64,000 nucleotides of DNA from Nitrospirae bacterium GWF2_44_13 (lineage in GTDB: Bacteria > Nitrospirota > Thermodesulfovibrionia > Thermodesulfovibrionales > UBA1546), in contig MHEE01000002.1 in the NCBI GenBank assembly GCA_001805105.1, forward strand, positions 18,600 to 82,599, written 5' to 3'. A program made the position numbers and the translations under genes. This document shows, one piece after another, positions 36,301 through 45,859 of the stretch. The notes beneath the pieces were generated by a model. It was not told the DNA's origin. It made no database searches and saw only the letters and a list, made by a program, of their open reading frames with translations. Each line of letters opens with the position of its first letter. The stretch's first letter is position 1.

Positions 36301-37078
36301 TGTCACTGCATAGGCATAAATAGCGGAATGGTTTCAGGGATGTATTCGCTGCCCATTCTCTTAAAGTCTGTGACATTAAAGAAAGGCTCGGAACCATGAT
36401 AAGAATGCGATTACCGCCAATTTTTTCAGCAATCCACATTGCAACCAGAGTTTTTCCTGTCCCGCATGGAAGGATAAGCTGGCCTCTGTTGCTTTCTTTA
36501 AAGTAAGAAAGCGCTGATTCTATTGCTTCCTGCTGTGTCTGATGTGGTGTTTTTTTCTTTTGCGGTTCGATTCGCTGTTCTTTAAGATATAGCCTGAGGC
36601 GGTCAAAGAAATCAGAATCAAGCTGGTCAAAACGGTCAACAAGAATCCGGCTCTGATTTGTCCTGTCATTTATTGCAGTAGGAAGGCTGTTTGCATTTGT
36701 TATTGTTATTCTCCAGTTTGCCCTGTCTGAAACAGTGAAGAAAGTGGAAAGTTCTCTTAAGGTCGGCATGTCCTTTCTGTCGCTTCTGAATTTGGCCTGA
36801 TAGGCAAAAAGTTTTTCGTCTATGGTTACAGCAAGGCCGTCTATGCCTATATCCTGAATCCCCGGATATCCAAGTTTCTGCCTTAAAGATTGCGGAATCT
36901 CATTTTGCCGGTAAACCTTCTCGAATTGAAAAACAGGGTCAAGGACAAAGAACGCCTTGCAGAATTGTTCAAATGCCTCGCCTCTTTCTTGCTCTGAAGG
37001 CAGGGCTGCAATCCGGGCTTCAAGCTCAGCCCATGAAGATATGCTTTCGGTCAAACTTATAAGATTAACCCTCTGCAC
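33332..37078 (-). CDS. Restriction-like nuclease/SF2 helicase with eight helicase-associated repeats
   Basis: 1248 residues. An N-terminal restriction-endonuclease-like domain (about 30-165) has the pattern DIGIDGLAV (about 76-84) and AYQAKFR (about 92-98), a D-QxK form of the Mrr-like PD-(D/E)xK site. An SF2 helicase follows: Walker A LPCGTGKT (203-210), DEAH (328-331), MTATP, and RALRKAEW-type motif VI. About 560 C-terminal residues form eight helicase-associated (PF03457-type) repeats of about 70 residues, each with a NAPxxY and LGxWQ core ending IGFKW. It resembles type III/IV-like defence helicases. Start GTG. Confidence 0.85.
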   Translation of the reverse strand: MQRVNLISLTESISSWAELEARIAALPSEQERGEAFEQFCKAFFVLDPVFQFEKVYRQNEIPQSLRQKLGYPGIQDIGIDGLAVTIDEKLFAYQAKFRSDRKDMPTLRELSTFFTVSDRANWRITITNANSLPTAINDRTNQSRILVDRFDQLDSDFFDRLRLYLKEQRIEPQKKKTPHQTQQEAIESALSYFKESNRGQLILPCGTGKTLVAMWIAEKIGGNRILIMVPSLSLMSQTLREWAANTSLKPFRYLCLCSDTTVDLGKDSPVEHLYEMDVPVTTDTGVVSEFLKNEPSIISILLSTYQSSKVLTEAVKNAGIDFDTAIFDEAHRTTGSDVGVWNMAIDDKNVSIKKRIFMTATPRIYAPHISKKAKEKDILLYSMDDNEIYGKPFYEMTFGQAIEKNLITDYKVVIICVTDREVREIIQQGGEVTTDDSKEWDAKAFAKQVALVKALNAYNLKKVFTFHSRVPSAKAFTQPDSPYSIKEVIKLAGASTADKNINLFHVNGTMSSGYRNGIMKEFRESEIGIMSNARCLIEGVDVPAVDTVAFIDPKKSIIDIVQATGRALRKAEWKEKGYIFIPVVVDEDTTPEDFLKSSDFDTVWEVLQAMMGQDQRLESIVSQLRTMQGENKEDSEKWQNIMSEYAEKVEFYKLTEKIDHKRFIKKLYTKTIELIARSWDFWYGLTLRHKEEFGEANAPYEYTTSEGFKLGQWQTDQRQFYKKGKISKDRIQKLQDVGFKWFKYEELLDEKFKKGLHETIRYKEYFGSPNAPQGYKTPEGYALGSWQMNLRKYYKKGKLSPYRIKRLEEIGFKWLPKDEFMQESFDKGISETLNYKKQFNDSNAPQTYKTQTGYPLGLWQANIRQYYKNRQLAPDRLKLLEEIGFKWVIKEDAFEKAFENGFQKTLEFKAQNKGNPNASRSVNLAGFKLGSWQSEQRQLYRKKLLASDRIKRLEEIGFKWVLKDEAFEKGFRESLRYKEQSKSLHAPNKYITDRGYKLGKWQSEQRTKYKNSKLSSDKIYRLEDIGFKWNIDEERRVAAFEKGFQETLKYSEQYDNPNAPKNYKTEEGYLLGIWQVNLRQFYKKGQLSGSDIHRLEKIGFKWDTKEAAFERGIQETLKYKEQSGNPNAPKNYKMPQKYPLGAWQKAQRFFYQKGILSPDRIKRLEEIGFEWDPHEAAFKKGMQGTIMYKKQFGKPNAPNGYVTPEGFKLGQWQAVQIYHYRNGKLSPDRTKKLEEIGFKWGKINRRRS
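33347..35040 (-). repeat. Eight in-frame tandem coding repeats (helicase-associated domain)
   Basis: Units of about 204-228 bp recur at the NAP/NAS/HAP codons near plus positions 33490, 33694, 33904, 34123, 34325, 34549, 34759 and 34987. Each unit encodes the repeat core ending in an IGFKW or VGFKW. The units are diverged, not identical. Confidence 0.85.
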
Positions 37079-37171
37079 AAAAGAAGTTTAGCTTAATGGA
37101 CAATTTTGAATCAAGGATTATATGCCCTATTCTTCGGATTTTCCTGCCATCCCGATAAGTTATAATAAATC

Positions 37172-39061
37172 ATGTTTAAAGACCGTGATTATGACGTAAT
37201 TGTTATCGGCGCGGGACACGCAGGCTGCGAAGCGGCACTCGCTTCCTCGCGCATGGGTCTTTCCACATGCCTTTTCACCATTAACCTTGATACAATCGCG
37301 CAGATGCCGTGCAACCCTGCAATAGGAGGATTAGCAAAGGGGCATCTCGTCAGAGAGATAGACGCCCTCGGCGGGGAAATGGCAAAGATAACTGACAGCG
37401 CAGGAATTCAGTTCAGGATACTGAACAAGTCAAAGGGGCCTGCTGTGTGGTCCTTGAGGGCACAGGCAGACAGGGTCTTGTATAAACTTGCAATGAAAAA
37501 GGTTCTTGGGTCTCAAAAAAATCTTGATATAAAACAGGCTTTCGTAGATGAAATTGCCGTGGAAGATGGAGAGGTAAAAGGCATTCTTACGTCATTGGGG
37601 ATATTCTACGGAGCTAAAGCTGTTATAGTGACAACAGGGACCTTCCTCAAGGGATTAATGCACATAGGTTTTGAGAACTTCTCTGCGGGCAGGGCAGGAG
37701 AATTCCCTTCTATCGGCTTATCGGAATCATTAAAAAAACTCGGCCTTGAGATGGGACGGCTTAAGACAGGAACTCCTCCGAGGCTTGACGCAAAGACAAT
37801 AGATTTCTCAAAGACAGAGCCTCAATACGGGGATGACCCGCCTGTTCCGTTCTCTCACAGCACAGAGAAGATTACAAACCATCAGCTTCCCTGTTTCATA
37901 ACCTATACGAATTCTGAAACTCACTCGGTAATCCGCGAAAATTTGGACAGGTCTCCTCTTTACAGCGGAAAGATACAGGGAGTCGGGCCGAGATACTGCC
38001 CTTCAATAGAAGATAAGGTTGTACGCTTTTCCGAAAAGCCAAGGCATCAGGTATTTCTTGAACCTGAAGGGCTTGAGACAAAAGAATATTATGCAAATGG
38101 AATATCCACGAGCCTTCCTTATGATGTGCAGGTAAAACTTGTGCGGACCATTCCCGGGCTGGAAGCTGCCGAAATAATGCGGCCGGGCTACGCAATTGAA
38201 TATGACTTTGTGTATCCTACACAGTTAAAACACAACCTTGAAACAAAGCGCATCAAGGGGCTTTTTCTTGCGGGACAGATTAACGGGACTTCCGGATATG
38301 AAGAGGCCGCAGCGCAGGGTCTGATGGCGGGGATTAATGCATCGCTGAAAGTTCAGGATAAAGAGCCTCTAATGCTTGAAAGGCATGAGGCTTATACCGG
38401 TGTTTTGATTGACGACCTCATAACAAAAGGCACCTCAGAGCCGTACAGGATGTTCACCTCACGCGCAGAATACAGGCTCCTTCTGAGGCATGACAACGCT
38501 GACTTAAGGCTGATGGGAAAGGGGTTCAGCATAGGGCTTATCAATGACAGTGATTTCAAAAGATTTGAAGAAAAAAAACGACTTATCTCAGAAGAAATTG
38601 AAAGGCTTAAGAAAACCAGGCTTAAACCCTCTGAGGTTAATGAGGCTCTCGCAGAGGTAAGCGCCTCTCCTGTGTCAGAAAATATAAGCCTTGAACAGCT
38701 TTTAAAAAGGCCTGAGATTGTATATAATCTTATCAGAACGCTCTCCCCCCCGGAAAAGACTTTGGAGCCTGACATAGAGAATCAGGTTGAGATACAGGTA
38801 AAATACGAGGGATATATCCTCAAGCAGACAGAAATGGCAGAAAAGCTTAAAAAGATGGAAGGCAAAAAAATACCTGACAATTTTGACTATGCTTCCATAA
38901 ACGGGCTTTCAACAGAGGTTCTTGAAAAACTCCTGAAGATAATGCCTGCAAACATAGGGCAGGCAGGCCGGATTCCGGGGATTACGCCGGCAGCTCTGTC
39001 GCTTCTGCTGATAAGCATAGAAAAAAGAAGAAGACAAAGAGAGACACGAAGACCCTCTTAA
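37172..39061 (+). CDS. mnmG: tRNA uridine-5-carboxymethylaminomethyl modification enzyme MnmG
   Basis: 629 residues, normal for MnmG (GidA), which with MnmE installs cmnm5 at U34 of tRNAs using FAD and folate. FAD-binding [19 protein letters not shown] (about 11-29). Signatures [15 protein letters not shown] and [15 protein letters not shown]-like (about 367-381) are intact. TATAAT (37161-37166) lies 5 nt before the ATG and there is no SD. Confidence 0.98.
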   Translation: MFKDRDYDVIVIGAGHAGCEAALASSRMGLSTCLFTINLDTIAQMPCNPAIGGLAKGHLVREIDALGGEMAKITDSAGIQFRILNKSKGPAVWSLRAQADRVLYKLAMKKVLGSQKNLDIKQAFVDEIAVEDGEVKGILTSLGIFYGAKAVIVTTGTFLKGLMHIGFENFSAGRAGEFPSIGLSESLKKLGLEMGRLKTGTPPRLDAKTIDFSKTEPQYGDDPPVPFSHSTEKITNHQLPCFITYTNSETHSVIRENLDRSPLYSGKIQGVGPRYCPSIEDKVVRFSEKPRHQVFLEPEGLETKEYYANGISTSLPYDVQVKLVRTIPGLEAAEIMRPGYAIEYDFVYPTQLKHNLETKRIKGLFLAGQINGTSGYEEAAAQGLMAGINASLKVQDKEPLMLERHEAYTGVLIDDLITKGTSEPYRMFTSRAEYRLLLRHDNADLRLMGKGFSIGLINDSDFKRFEEKKRLISEEIERLKKTRLKPSEVNEALAEVSASPVSENISLEQLLKRPEIVYNLIRTLSPPEKTLEPDIENQVEIQVKYEGYILKQTEMAEKLKKMEGKKIPDNFDYASINGLSTEVLEKLLKIMPANIGQAGRIPGITPAALSLLLISIEKRRRQRETRRPS

Positions 39062-39066
39062 AACCT

Positions 39067-41079
39067 ATGAGAATGGGAAAAAAATTCAATGTCATAACCC
39101 TGATAATCATTGCAGTTTTTACGGCAGCAGGTGTCGCCTTTTACTTTCTTGCCCATTACTTGTTTGAAGGCACAACAGCGCTCATAGTATGCCTTGCCGG
39201 CTGTTTGGCTATTGCGATAATCGTACTCATCTTCCTAAGGGGATATGTAACAAAAAACATCGTTCAACCGCTTAAGAATATGCATACAAACAGTTCAGCG
39301 ATAATAACTGAAATCAGCGAAGGAAACTACAACAATAGGATTGATATTAAAACAGGCGATGAGATTGAAGAACTCGCAGACAACTTCAACCAGATGGCTT
39401 CAGTCGTGCAGGAAAGAGCAGCAACGCTTAAAGATGTATTGAAAAAGGAACAGAATGTCATACGGTCCCTTACAATGCTTTCAGAGATGATGGGATTCAT
39501 AACCTCAGAACTTAAGATTGAGTCAATCCTCCAGACATTTCTTGAAATGACAAAAAACCTCTTGAAGGTTGAGGATAGCGGAATTTTCATATTTGAGGGA
39601 GAGGAAAAAGAACTGAAACTTTTCAAAACCACAATGAAAGGAGATGCCCCCGTATCTCTTGACTGTGCCAGGGCAATGCTTGCGGGTCCTCTCGGAAAGG
39701 CAGCAAAAACCTCCTCCGTATTAAGGATAAATGAGGTTGCAGCGGGATTTCCTCCTGATCATCCGGCTGTCAGAAATTTTATGGCTGTTCCGCTTCGCTC
39801 GTCAAAAAATAAGATGTCAGCGCTCTTGGTCACAATAAACAAGAACGGCGGTTTCACTCCTGATGATGAAGATACGCTTTTTAGCTTTGCGTTTCAGGCT
39901 TTTCAGTCGCTTGCCCTTCATGAAGAGATTGCGCGCCTTGCCGTAACAGACGGGCTTACCGGGCTTTACAATCACAGGGCTTTTCAGGAACAACTATCCG
40001 AAGAAACAAACAGGGCAGAGAGGTATTTCAAAACATTTTCCCTGATTATGCTTGACATAGACCATTTTAAGTCTTTCAATGACATTTATGGCCATCAGGC
40101 AGGAGACCATGCATTGAAAGAAATATCAAAGATTATAAGAAACGAATTAAGAACCGCCGATTTCCCTGCAAGGTACGGCGGAGAGGAGTTTATACTTATA
40201 TTGCCTGAGACACCTGTAGACGGCGCTCTGATTGTCGCAGAGAGGATAAGGCACGCAGTAGCCGAGTATCAATTTATGTCAGAAAGCAGCGAAAGGCTGC
40301 TGCTCACTGTAAGCGCAGGGGTTGCCTGTTATCCTGATGATGCAACTCCAAAGGAAGACCTTATAAAGAAGGCTGACCATGCTTTATATTTCGCAAAGGG
40401 CCGCGGAAGGAACGCGGTCTGCACGTATCAGGAAACCATCGCAGGCATAATCAAAAAAATACCCGAAGAAATAGATGCCATTCTTAAGGACCCGGAACTG
40501 CGGGATATAGAAAAAATCGCACACGGAATTGACGCAAAATCACACTATACAAAGGGCCATTCTCTTGAGGTTGCGGCATATGCCATAATGCTGGGCAAAA
40601 ATTTGCGCCTTGAACAGCCGCAAATGGAGAGCCTGAGGATTGCGGGCATACTTCATGACCTAGGCAATATAGGCATTCCCGAATATATACTGAATAAGCA
40701 GGGGCCTCTTACACAGGAGGAAAAGAGCATAATACAGGGGCATCCTGGACTCGCTGAAATGGTGCTTATAAAATACCCTCTCATAGATAAGGTTCTCCCT
40801 GCAATTCTATATCATCACGAAAGATTTGACGGCAAGGGGTATCCTCTCGGATTGAAGGGAGGAGAAATACCCCTCCTTGCAAGGGTGCTGTCTATTGTTG
40901 AGGCCTATCAGGCGATGATCTCCCCGCGGCCCCAGCGCAGAAGAAAAACAAGGGAAGAGGCTATCTCAGAACTCAGAAAAGAGGCGGGTTCCCAGTTTGA
41001 CCCCGACATAGTTAAAACATTCATTGAATCATTACAGGAGAAAAAGGGCGGCTCTGAACAGCGGGCATCTCTTGACTAA
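39067..41079 (+). CDS. Membrane HAMP-GAF-GGDEF-HD-GYP hybrid c-di-GMP protein
   Basis: 670 residues: two N-terminal TM helices (about 10-29 and 37-57), HAMP (about 58-112), GAF (about 140-285), GGDEF (about 300-455; RYGGEEF at about 369) and HD-GYP (about 480-650). The cyclase half has a usable GG[E]EF site. The HD-GYP half is altered: HDLGN instead of HDIGK and VEAYQAM where VADAYDA would place a metal-binding Asp, so phosphodiesterase activity is doubtful. It starts 5 bp after mnmG. Confidence 0.92.
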   Translation: MRMGKKFNVITLIIIAVFTAAGVAFYFLAHYLFEGTTALIVCLAGCLAIAIIVLIFLRGYVTKNIVQPLKNMHTNSSAIITEISEGNYNNRIDIKTGDEIEELADNFNQMASVVQERAATLKDVLKKEQNVIRSLTMLSEMMGFITSELKIESILQTFLEMTKNLLKVEDSGIFIFEGEEKELKLFKTTMKGDAPVSLDCARAMLAGPLGKAAKTSSVLRINEVAAGFPPDHPAVRNFMAVPLRSSKNKMSALLVTINKNGGFTPDDEDTLFSFAFQAFQSLALHEEIARLAVTDGLTGLYNHRAFQEQLSEETNRAERYFKTFSLIMLDIDHFKSFNDIYGHQAGDHALKEISKIIRNELRTADFPARYGGEEFILILPETPVDGALIVAERIRHAVAEYQFMSESSERLLLTVSAGVACYPDDATPKEDLIKKADHALYFAKGRGRNAVCTYQETIAGIIKKIPEEIDAILKDPELRDIEKIAHGIDAKSHYTKGHSLEVAAYAIMLGKNLRLEQPQMESLRIAGILHDLGNIGIPEYILNKQGPLTQEEKSIIQGHPGLAEMVLIKYPLIDKVLPAILYHHERFDGKGYPLGLKGGEIPLLARVLSIVEAYQAMISPRPQRRRKTREEAISELRKEAGSQFDPDIVKTFIESLQEKKGGSEQRASLD

Positions 41080-41107
41080 AAACCCTTCTACAGGCTTAAA
41101 TAAGAAT

Positions 41108-41863
41108 ATGAAGAGAATAAAGACAGCGCTTATGCTTACAGCTCTAATATCCGTATTATCGTGTTCGGGCAAGCCCGCGATAAAACCCGCAGAAGTATTT
41201 GACGGCCCGAAGTCCTTCGCAAAGGCAAATGAACTGATGGACAAAGGGGAATACGAAGAGGCAAGGACAGCGCTCCTTGAGATTAAAAGCAGGGACCTGA
41301 CAAAAAAGTATGCTCCGATGGCGCAGCTCAGGATTGCTGATTCGTATACAAAAGAAGCAGAGCCTGACCGTGCAGTTGAAGAATACAGAAAATTTCTGGA
41401 TATTTATCCTGAGCATAAATACGCATCCTATGCCCAGTTCCAGATCGCGATGATTTATTTTAATCAGATAGAGGGGCCTGACCGCGGATACGGAGGAGCA
41501 TCAAAGGCGCTTGAAGAATTTGAAAGACTAAAGAGAATGTTTCCGAGAAATCCCTACAGGGACATAATAGGGATAAGAATTGAAAAGTGCAAAAATATAA
41601 TAGCAGAGCATGAATTTCTGGTTGGCGCATTTTATTACAAGAAAGATTCCTACAGCGCAGCAATTAAAAGATTTCAGGGAGTGCTCCGGAAATTTCCGGA
41701 GTTTAAAAAAGAGGCCGGCGTCCTCTATCATCTGGCAATGTCTCATAAAAAACTCGGGGAAAAAGACAAGGCAAAAGAGTATTTTAAACTTCTCATAGAG
41801 AAACATCCCAAGAATAGTCTTATCCCGCAGGCAAAGAAGGAACTCTCATCCATCAAACCGTGA
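41108..41863 (+). CDS. bamD: BamD-like TPR lipoprotein
   Basis: 251 residues from the ATG at 41108. The lipobox (SVLSC, Cys 19) is followed by tetratricopeptide repeats (KANELMDKGEYEEARTAL, then KYASYAQFQIAMIYF) that match the BamD/YfiO layout of five TPRs. It is expected to sit on the inner face of the outer membrane and help BamA fold beta-barrel proteins. CpoB/YbgF-like tetratricopeptide proteins are an alternative. The longer upstream frame overlaps the previous gene and lacks a leader, so it was rejected. Confidence 0.83.
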   Translation: MKRIKTALMLTALISVLSCSGKPAIKPAEVFDGPKSFAKANELMDKGEYEEARTALLEIKSRDLTKKYAPMAQLRIADSYTKEAEPDRAVEEYRKFLDIYPEHKYASYAQFQIAMIYFNQIEGPDRGYGGASKALEEFERLKRMFPRNPYRDIIGIRIEKCKNIIAEHEFLVGAFYYKKDSYSAAIKRFQGVLRKFPEFKKEAGVLYHLAMSHKKLGEKDKAKEYFKLLIEKHPKNSLIPQAKKELSSIKP

Positions 41864-42603
41864 AGCGTAAAGCGTTAAGCGTTAAGCGCAAACCAAAGCC
41901 GGAACTCTCATCGCCTGCTACGCATCACGCATCACGCATCACGCCTCTTTACTATCCAGTATTGCTGAATCTGAAAGGTAAAAAGTGCATAGTTGTCGGC
42001 GGGGGCAAGGTAGCGGAAAGGAAGGCGCTGCCGCTGCTCAAGTCTGGCGCAAAGATAACAGTAATAAGCTCTGAATGCACAGGGAGGCTTAAAAAGGAGC
42101 ATCTGCGAGAACGCATAAAATATATCTCCCGCAGATATAAAAAGGGCGACCTTAAAAATGCATTCCTCGTCATAGCTGCTACAGACTCTAACGAAACAAA
42201 CAGGAAAATCTCAGAGGATGCCACCTGTCTTGTAAATGTTGTTGACAAACCTTTGCTCTGCAATTTTATAGCGCCGGCTGTTGTAAGGCGAGGCCCATTA
42301 ACTATTGCTGTCTCAACATCAGGCATAAGCCCTTCCCTTGCAAGAACTATCAGGAAAGAGCTTGGAGGACTCTACGGACGTGAATTCGTAAAGCATCTGA
42401 ACTATATGAAAAAAATGCGCGCAAAGGCGCTTAGAGAGATTAAGGACAAAAAGAAGCGGAAAATATTCCTGAAAGACCTGGCAGCAGAAGCATGGGATAA
42501 GCTGCGTTCATCCGAAAAATGCATTAGCAAAGGCATGAATGCCTTTGCATGTAAAAAATCACGAACGGCTTATAAACTCCCTGAGCCATTTGTTTCTTGG
42601 TGA
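41860..42603 (+). CDS. Precorrin-2 dehydrogenase/sirohydrochlorin ferrochelatase (CysG N-domain type)
   Basis: Up to 247 residues. The core begins [25 protein letters not shown] (shown in part: [12 protein letters not shown], an NAD-binding P-loop) and includes [12 protein letters not shown] and [17 protein letters not shown], signatures of the NAD-dependent step to siroheme. The GTG at 41860 overlaps the BamD stop, but about 30 N-terminal residues are encoded by tandem repeats (41862-41945). The true start may be nearer position 41950. The C-terminus overlaps rpoD by 45 bp. Confidence 0.87.
   Translation: MKRKALSVKRKPKPELSSPATHHASRITPLYYPVLLNLKGKKCIVVGGGKVAERKALPLLKSGAKITVISSECTGRLKKEHLRERIKYISRRYKKGDLKNAFLVIAATDSNETNRKISEDATCLVNVVDKPLLCNFIAPAVVRRGPLTIAVSTSGISPSLARTIRKELGGLYGREFVKHLNYMKKMRAKALREIKDKKKRKIFLKDLAAEAWDKLRSSEKCISKGMNAFACKKSRTAYKLPEPFVSW
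41862..41945. repeat. Short tandem repeats at the siroheme gene start
   Basis: Two arrays lie close together: AAGCGTAAAGCGTTAAGCG-type heptad repeats (41862-41889) and CGCATCA units (41920-41945). A 12-bp GGAACTCTCATC occurs twice (41839-41850 and 41901-41912). They look like simple intergenic repeats that the reading frame crosses. Confidence 0.7.
42527..42548 (-). terminator. Likely rpoD terminator hairpin
   Basis: A perfect inverted repeat GCAAAGGCAT-GA-ATGCCTTTGC, 11 nt after the rpoD stop on the minus strand. A T-rich stretch (TTTTT) follows 6 nt later, so it is a weak intrinsic terminator. It lies inside the 3' coding end of the opposing siroheme gene. Confidence 0.5.
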
Positions 42604-44124
42604 GTGCTTCAGTTTCCTGATTGCACCAACCTCTATCTGTCTTATCCTCTCCCGCGTAACTTCAAATTCTTTTCCTAGTTCTTCGAGCGTTTGAGGCGCT
42701 GTGTCGTCTCCTATGCCAAATCTTTTCCTTAAAATTTTCTGTTCTTTTTCATTGAGGGTGCAGAGAGTTTTGTCTATCTGAGCCTTCAGGTCATTTTGTA
42801 TTGCCGCATCCAGGGGAGACAGCGCAGTTTTATCCTCAATAAAATCACTGAGATAGCTGTCTTCATCGTCTCCTATCGGGGTTTCAAGCGATACCGGTTC
42901 TCTTGCCACCTTTAGTATGCTCCTGATTTTTTCCGCCGGCAACTCCACCTTATAAGCAATCTCCTCTGCAACAGGTTCTCTTCCAAGTTCCTGCACCAGC
43001 TCTCTTGTTGTCCTTGTTATGCGGTTTATAGTCTCAACCATATGAACGGGGATCCTTATTGTACGCGACTGGTCTGCAATCGCCCTCGTAACCGCCTGCC
43101 TTATCCACCATGTTGCATAAGTGCTGAATTTATACCCTCTTTGGTATTCAAACTTATCACACGCCCTCATTAAGCCTATGTTGCCCTCCTGTATCAGGTC
43201 AGAAAAACTTAAACCTTTCCCCATGTATTTTTTTGCTATGCTGATAACAAGTCTCAGGTTCGCTTCTATAAGCGCTTTCTTCGCCTCAAGGATTTGCTGC
43301 TCACCTTCCAGTAGAAGCCTCAGCGTCTTTTTTGTTTCTTCCGCCTTAATGCCGAGCGCTTCTTCTTTTTTTGCCAGATATTCCCTGCATTCATTGTAAG
43401 CGTTAATCAGAGCGCATGCGCCGTCCTTTAGGTTTTTCTTCACCTTTATGTCTTTGCCTATATCAGCATGAATGCCGTTCTGTCTGAGTTTTTTTCTGAT
43501 AACTGACAGCTTTTTGTCTGTTTCTTCAATGCCGGAAATTGCATTTTTTATTTCCTCGGAAAAAACAGCCACCGCATCTTCTTTTAACTTCAGCTTATCT
43601 ATTTTATCCAGTATTTTAGCCGTATTATCCTCAAGCATACGAATTGTTTTTTCCTCTCTCTCTCCTCCTTCAGCTTCAAGCCTTTTTAGGCACGCCTCTC
43701 TCTTTTCATGCAGTTTCTTTATCTGAGCCGTTACATTAAAGAATATCTTTCTTTCAGCAGAAAGGTCTTCTTCAAATGCCTCCTCGCCATCCTGTATTAT
43801 TTCTGCCAGCGGCGCATTTCTTTTTTCAATCAGCTCTCCCAATTCAATCAGTTTCCTGACTGTAAACGGCAGGACAAAAATAAGCTCCGCCACTTTCCTT
43901 TTGCCGCTTTCAATCCTTTTCGCTATCTCAACTTCCCCCGCTTTCGTGAGAAGGGAGACACTGCTCATCTCCTTCAAATATATCTTTACAGGATCATATT
44001 CCATATCCTGAAGGAGAGGCTTTTCTCTCGCCTCTTCTACTGCCTCGTCCTCCAGCGCATCCTCCAGTAAAGAAAGCCTTTCCCTGTCTTCGTCTCCTTC
44101 AAAGTACTCAGGCTGTTCTCTCAT
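42559..44124 (-). CDS. rpoD: Primary RNA polymerase sigma factor (sigma70)
   Basis: 521 residues. Region 1.2 ([18 protein letters not shown]) near 43-60, a long non-conserved helical spacer (about 75-285), region 2 with [20 protein letters not shown] and [13 protein letters not shown] (about 290-350), region 3, and region 4 ending [19 protein letters not shown]. The KFSTYATWW -10-recognition segment is fully conserved, in line with the TATAAT boxes seen here. It overlaps dnaG by 17 bp (macromolecular-synthesis order dnaG-rpoD). Confidence 0.97.
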   Translation of the reverse strand: MREQPEYFEGDEDRERLSLLEDALEDEAVEEAREKPLLQDMEYDPVKIYLKEMSSVSLLTKAGEVEIAKRIESGKRKVAELIFVLPFTVRKLIELGELIEKRNAPLAEIIQDGEEAFEEDLSAERKIFFNVTAQIKKLHEKREACLKRLEAEGGEREEKTIRMLEDNTAKILDKIDKLKLKEDAVAVFSEEIKNAISGIEETDKKLSVIRKKLRQNGIHADIGKDIKVKKNLKDGACALINAYNECREYLAKKEEALGIKAEETKKTLRLLLEGEQQILEAKKALIEANLRLVISIAKKYMGKGLSFSDLIQEGNIGLMRACDKFEYQRGYKFSTYATWWIRQAVTRAIADQSRTIRIPVHMVETINRITRTTRELVQELGREPVAEEIAYKVELPAEKIRSILKVAREPVSLETPIGDDEDSYLSDFIEDKTALSPLDAAIQNDLKAQIDKTLCTLNEKEQKILRKRFGIGDDTAPQTLEELGKEFEVTRERIRQIEVGAIRKLKHSPRNKWLREFISRS

Positions 44125-45796
44125 CTTTTCTCCTTGCTATTTTTTGTTTTTCCGCCAAGAGGCTGTTCAGAAGCCGTAAATCTCCGGCGGTTTTAGCGAG
44201 CCTTATCCTTTCTTCTATTTCGCAATACGCCATATCTCTAAGGCAATCCCTGACATTATTATCAACATGTTCAATATCAAATCCGGGATTAAGTGACAGC
44301 CTTGTGATAAGCGCCTTCCCTTCATCATTTAGAATACCGAGCATTGTATTCATATTCAACCTTTCGGCTGAAGGTTTAATTTCCTGAAAAATCTGTCTTA
44401 CTACAGGATTGCACACTCTGTCAATGTTAAGCTTAGCAAAAATATACGGCGCCCTGTCAGGAAATGCCACTATGGCGCTAAGAAGCAAAACTTCCTCATC
44501 GTAGAAAAAACCGGCAGTTCTTGCGACACCGGCTGTTTTGGCTATGCCTGCTTTTTGCTCATACTTTTTAGTCTCCCCTCTGAGAACAGCTTCCCTTATC
44601 CCTGACTTTTCCGCTAATTCCTTGAACAACTCTTCTCTCAGTATCAAATCCTTTGCATTGTCTATTATCCCGATAGCTGTCCTGACATTGTCCGGCTTAT
44701 CCCCCTTCAACCTAAGAATGAAGTCCACCATGGACTCTGACTTTGACAGTTTAATCTGAAATGCGCGGCTTCCGTTTTTCCTGAGAAAACTGTCGGGGTC
44801 GTCTCCCTCGGGAAGAAGCAATACCTTGCTCCTGAATCCATGCTCATAGAGAATTGACAGCGACCTCTTCGCGGCTGCAATGCCTGCCGAGTCACTGTCA
44901 AAGACCAGAAGAACTTTCTTTGTAAACCTCCCGATTTTCTGCAGATGTCCTGTTGTCAGCGCAGTGCCCAGAGGAGCAACCACATTCAGAAAGCCATGCA
45001 TGTAGCACATGATTACATCAAGATACCCTTCAGTTATCATGACATAACCTTTTTTCCGTATCTCATCCTTTGCAACATTAAGCCCGTAAAGGGTTTCACT
45101 TTTTTTAAACAGTAAGGTCTCGGGAGAGTTGAGATATTTCGGCATTGAGTCGTCAATAACCCTTCCGCCAAAAGCAACAGCATCCCCCTGTATATTGAAT
45201 ATCGGAAACATAATCCTGTTTCTGAAAACATCGTGCAGCCCGCTTTCTCCTGTGAAGATAAGTCCTGACTGCGTAATGAGCAAATCATCAAACCCCTTTG
45301 TCCTCAAATGCTGATAAAGAACCTTTCTCCCCCTGTCCGCATACCCAAGAGAGAATGCCTCAACCATCTCATGGCTTACTCCCCTCTTGTTAAGATATGC
45401 GACAGCTGTTTTTGATTTTTTGAGATTCCCTGTAAATGCATTCAAGGCCTCTTTCTGAATAACATAAAGCCTTTCTTTTCTTTCAGTCAGGCCGTCCTCA
45501 AACCCGTAGCCCGAAAGTTGTACGCCCGCCTTTTTGGCAAGCATCTTGAGCGCCTCCTGAAAATTAAGGTTTTCATATTTCATTACGAAACCGAATATAT
45601 CTCCTCCTGCTCCGCACCCGAAACAATGGAATATCTGCTTGCTCTGGCTTACCATGAATGACGGGGTTTTTTCTGCGTGGAAAGGGCAGTTCGCCCTATA
45701 GTTCTGTCCTGCCTTTTTGAGTTCTATATAATCCGAAACCAGTTCTACTATATCTATGCGCGACTTTATGTCATCAAGGATTCTGTCTGTTTTCAT
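44108..45796 (-). CDS. dnaG: DNA primase
   Basis: 562 residues. The CHC2 zinc module is [14 protein letters not shown]...HCFGCG (about 37-64). The catalytic core includes [12 protein letters not shown] and the Toprim sites ITEGYLDVI (about 255-263) and [14 protein letters not shown] (about 295-308). The C-terminal helicase-binding region (about 430-560) is present but short. It synthesises RNA primers for replication. Confidence 0.97.
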   Translation of the reverse strand: MKTDRILDDIKSRIDIVELVSDYIELKKAGQNYRANCPFHAEKTPSFMVSQSKQIFHCFGCGAGGDIFGFVMKYENLNFQEALKMLAKKAGVQLSGYGFEDGLTERKERLYVIQKEALNAFTGNLKKSKTAVAYLNKRGVSHEMVEAFSLGYADRGRKVLYQHLRTKGFDDLLITQSGLIFTGESGLHDVFRNRIMFPIFNIQGDAVAFGGRVIDDSMPKYLNSPETLLFKKSETLYGLNVAKDEIRKKGYVMITEGYLDVIMCYMHGFLNVVAPLGTALTTGHLQKIGRFTKKVLLVFDSDSAGIAAAKRSLSILYEHGFRSKVLLLPEGDDPDSFLRKNGSRAFQIKLSKSESMVDFILRLKGDKPDNVRTAIGIIDNAKDLILREELFKELAEKSGIREAVLRGETKKYEQKAGIAKTAGVARTAGFFYDEEVLLLSAIVAFPDRAPYIFAKLNIDRVCNPVVRQIFQEIKPSAERLNMNTMLGILNDEGKALITRLSLNPGFDIEHVDNNVRDCLRDMAYCEIEERIRLAKTAGDLRLLNSLLAEKQKIARRKDERTA

Positions 45797-45859
45797 AAAT
45801 TATATTCCACATACGACTAAGACAGGAGTGATATATTTTTTAAATAAATACATGATTAT

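Noticed and set aside
31278-37078. Prophage remnant
   Set aside because: There is no integrase, terminase, portal or lysis gene, only the Xre-peptidase pair and the helicase pair.
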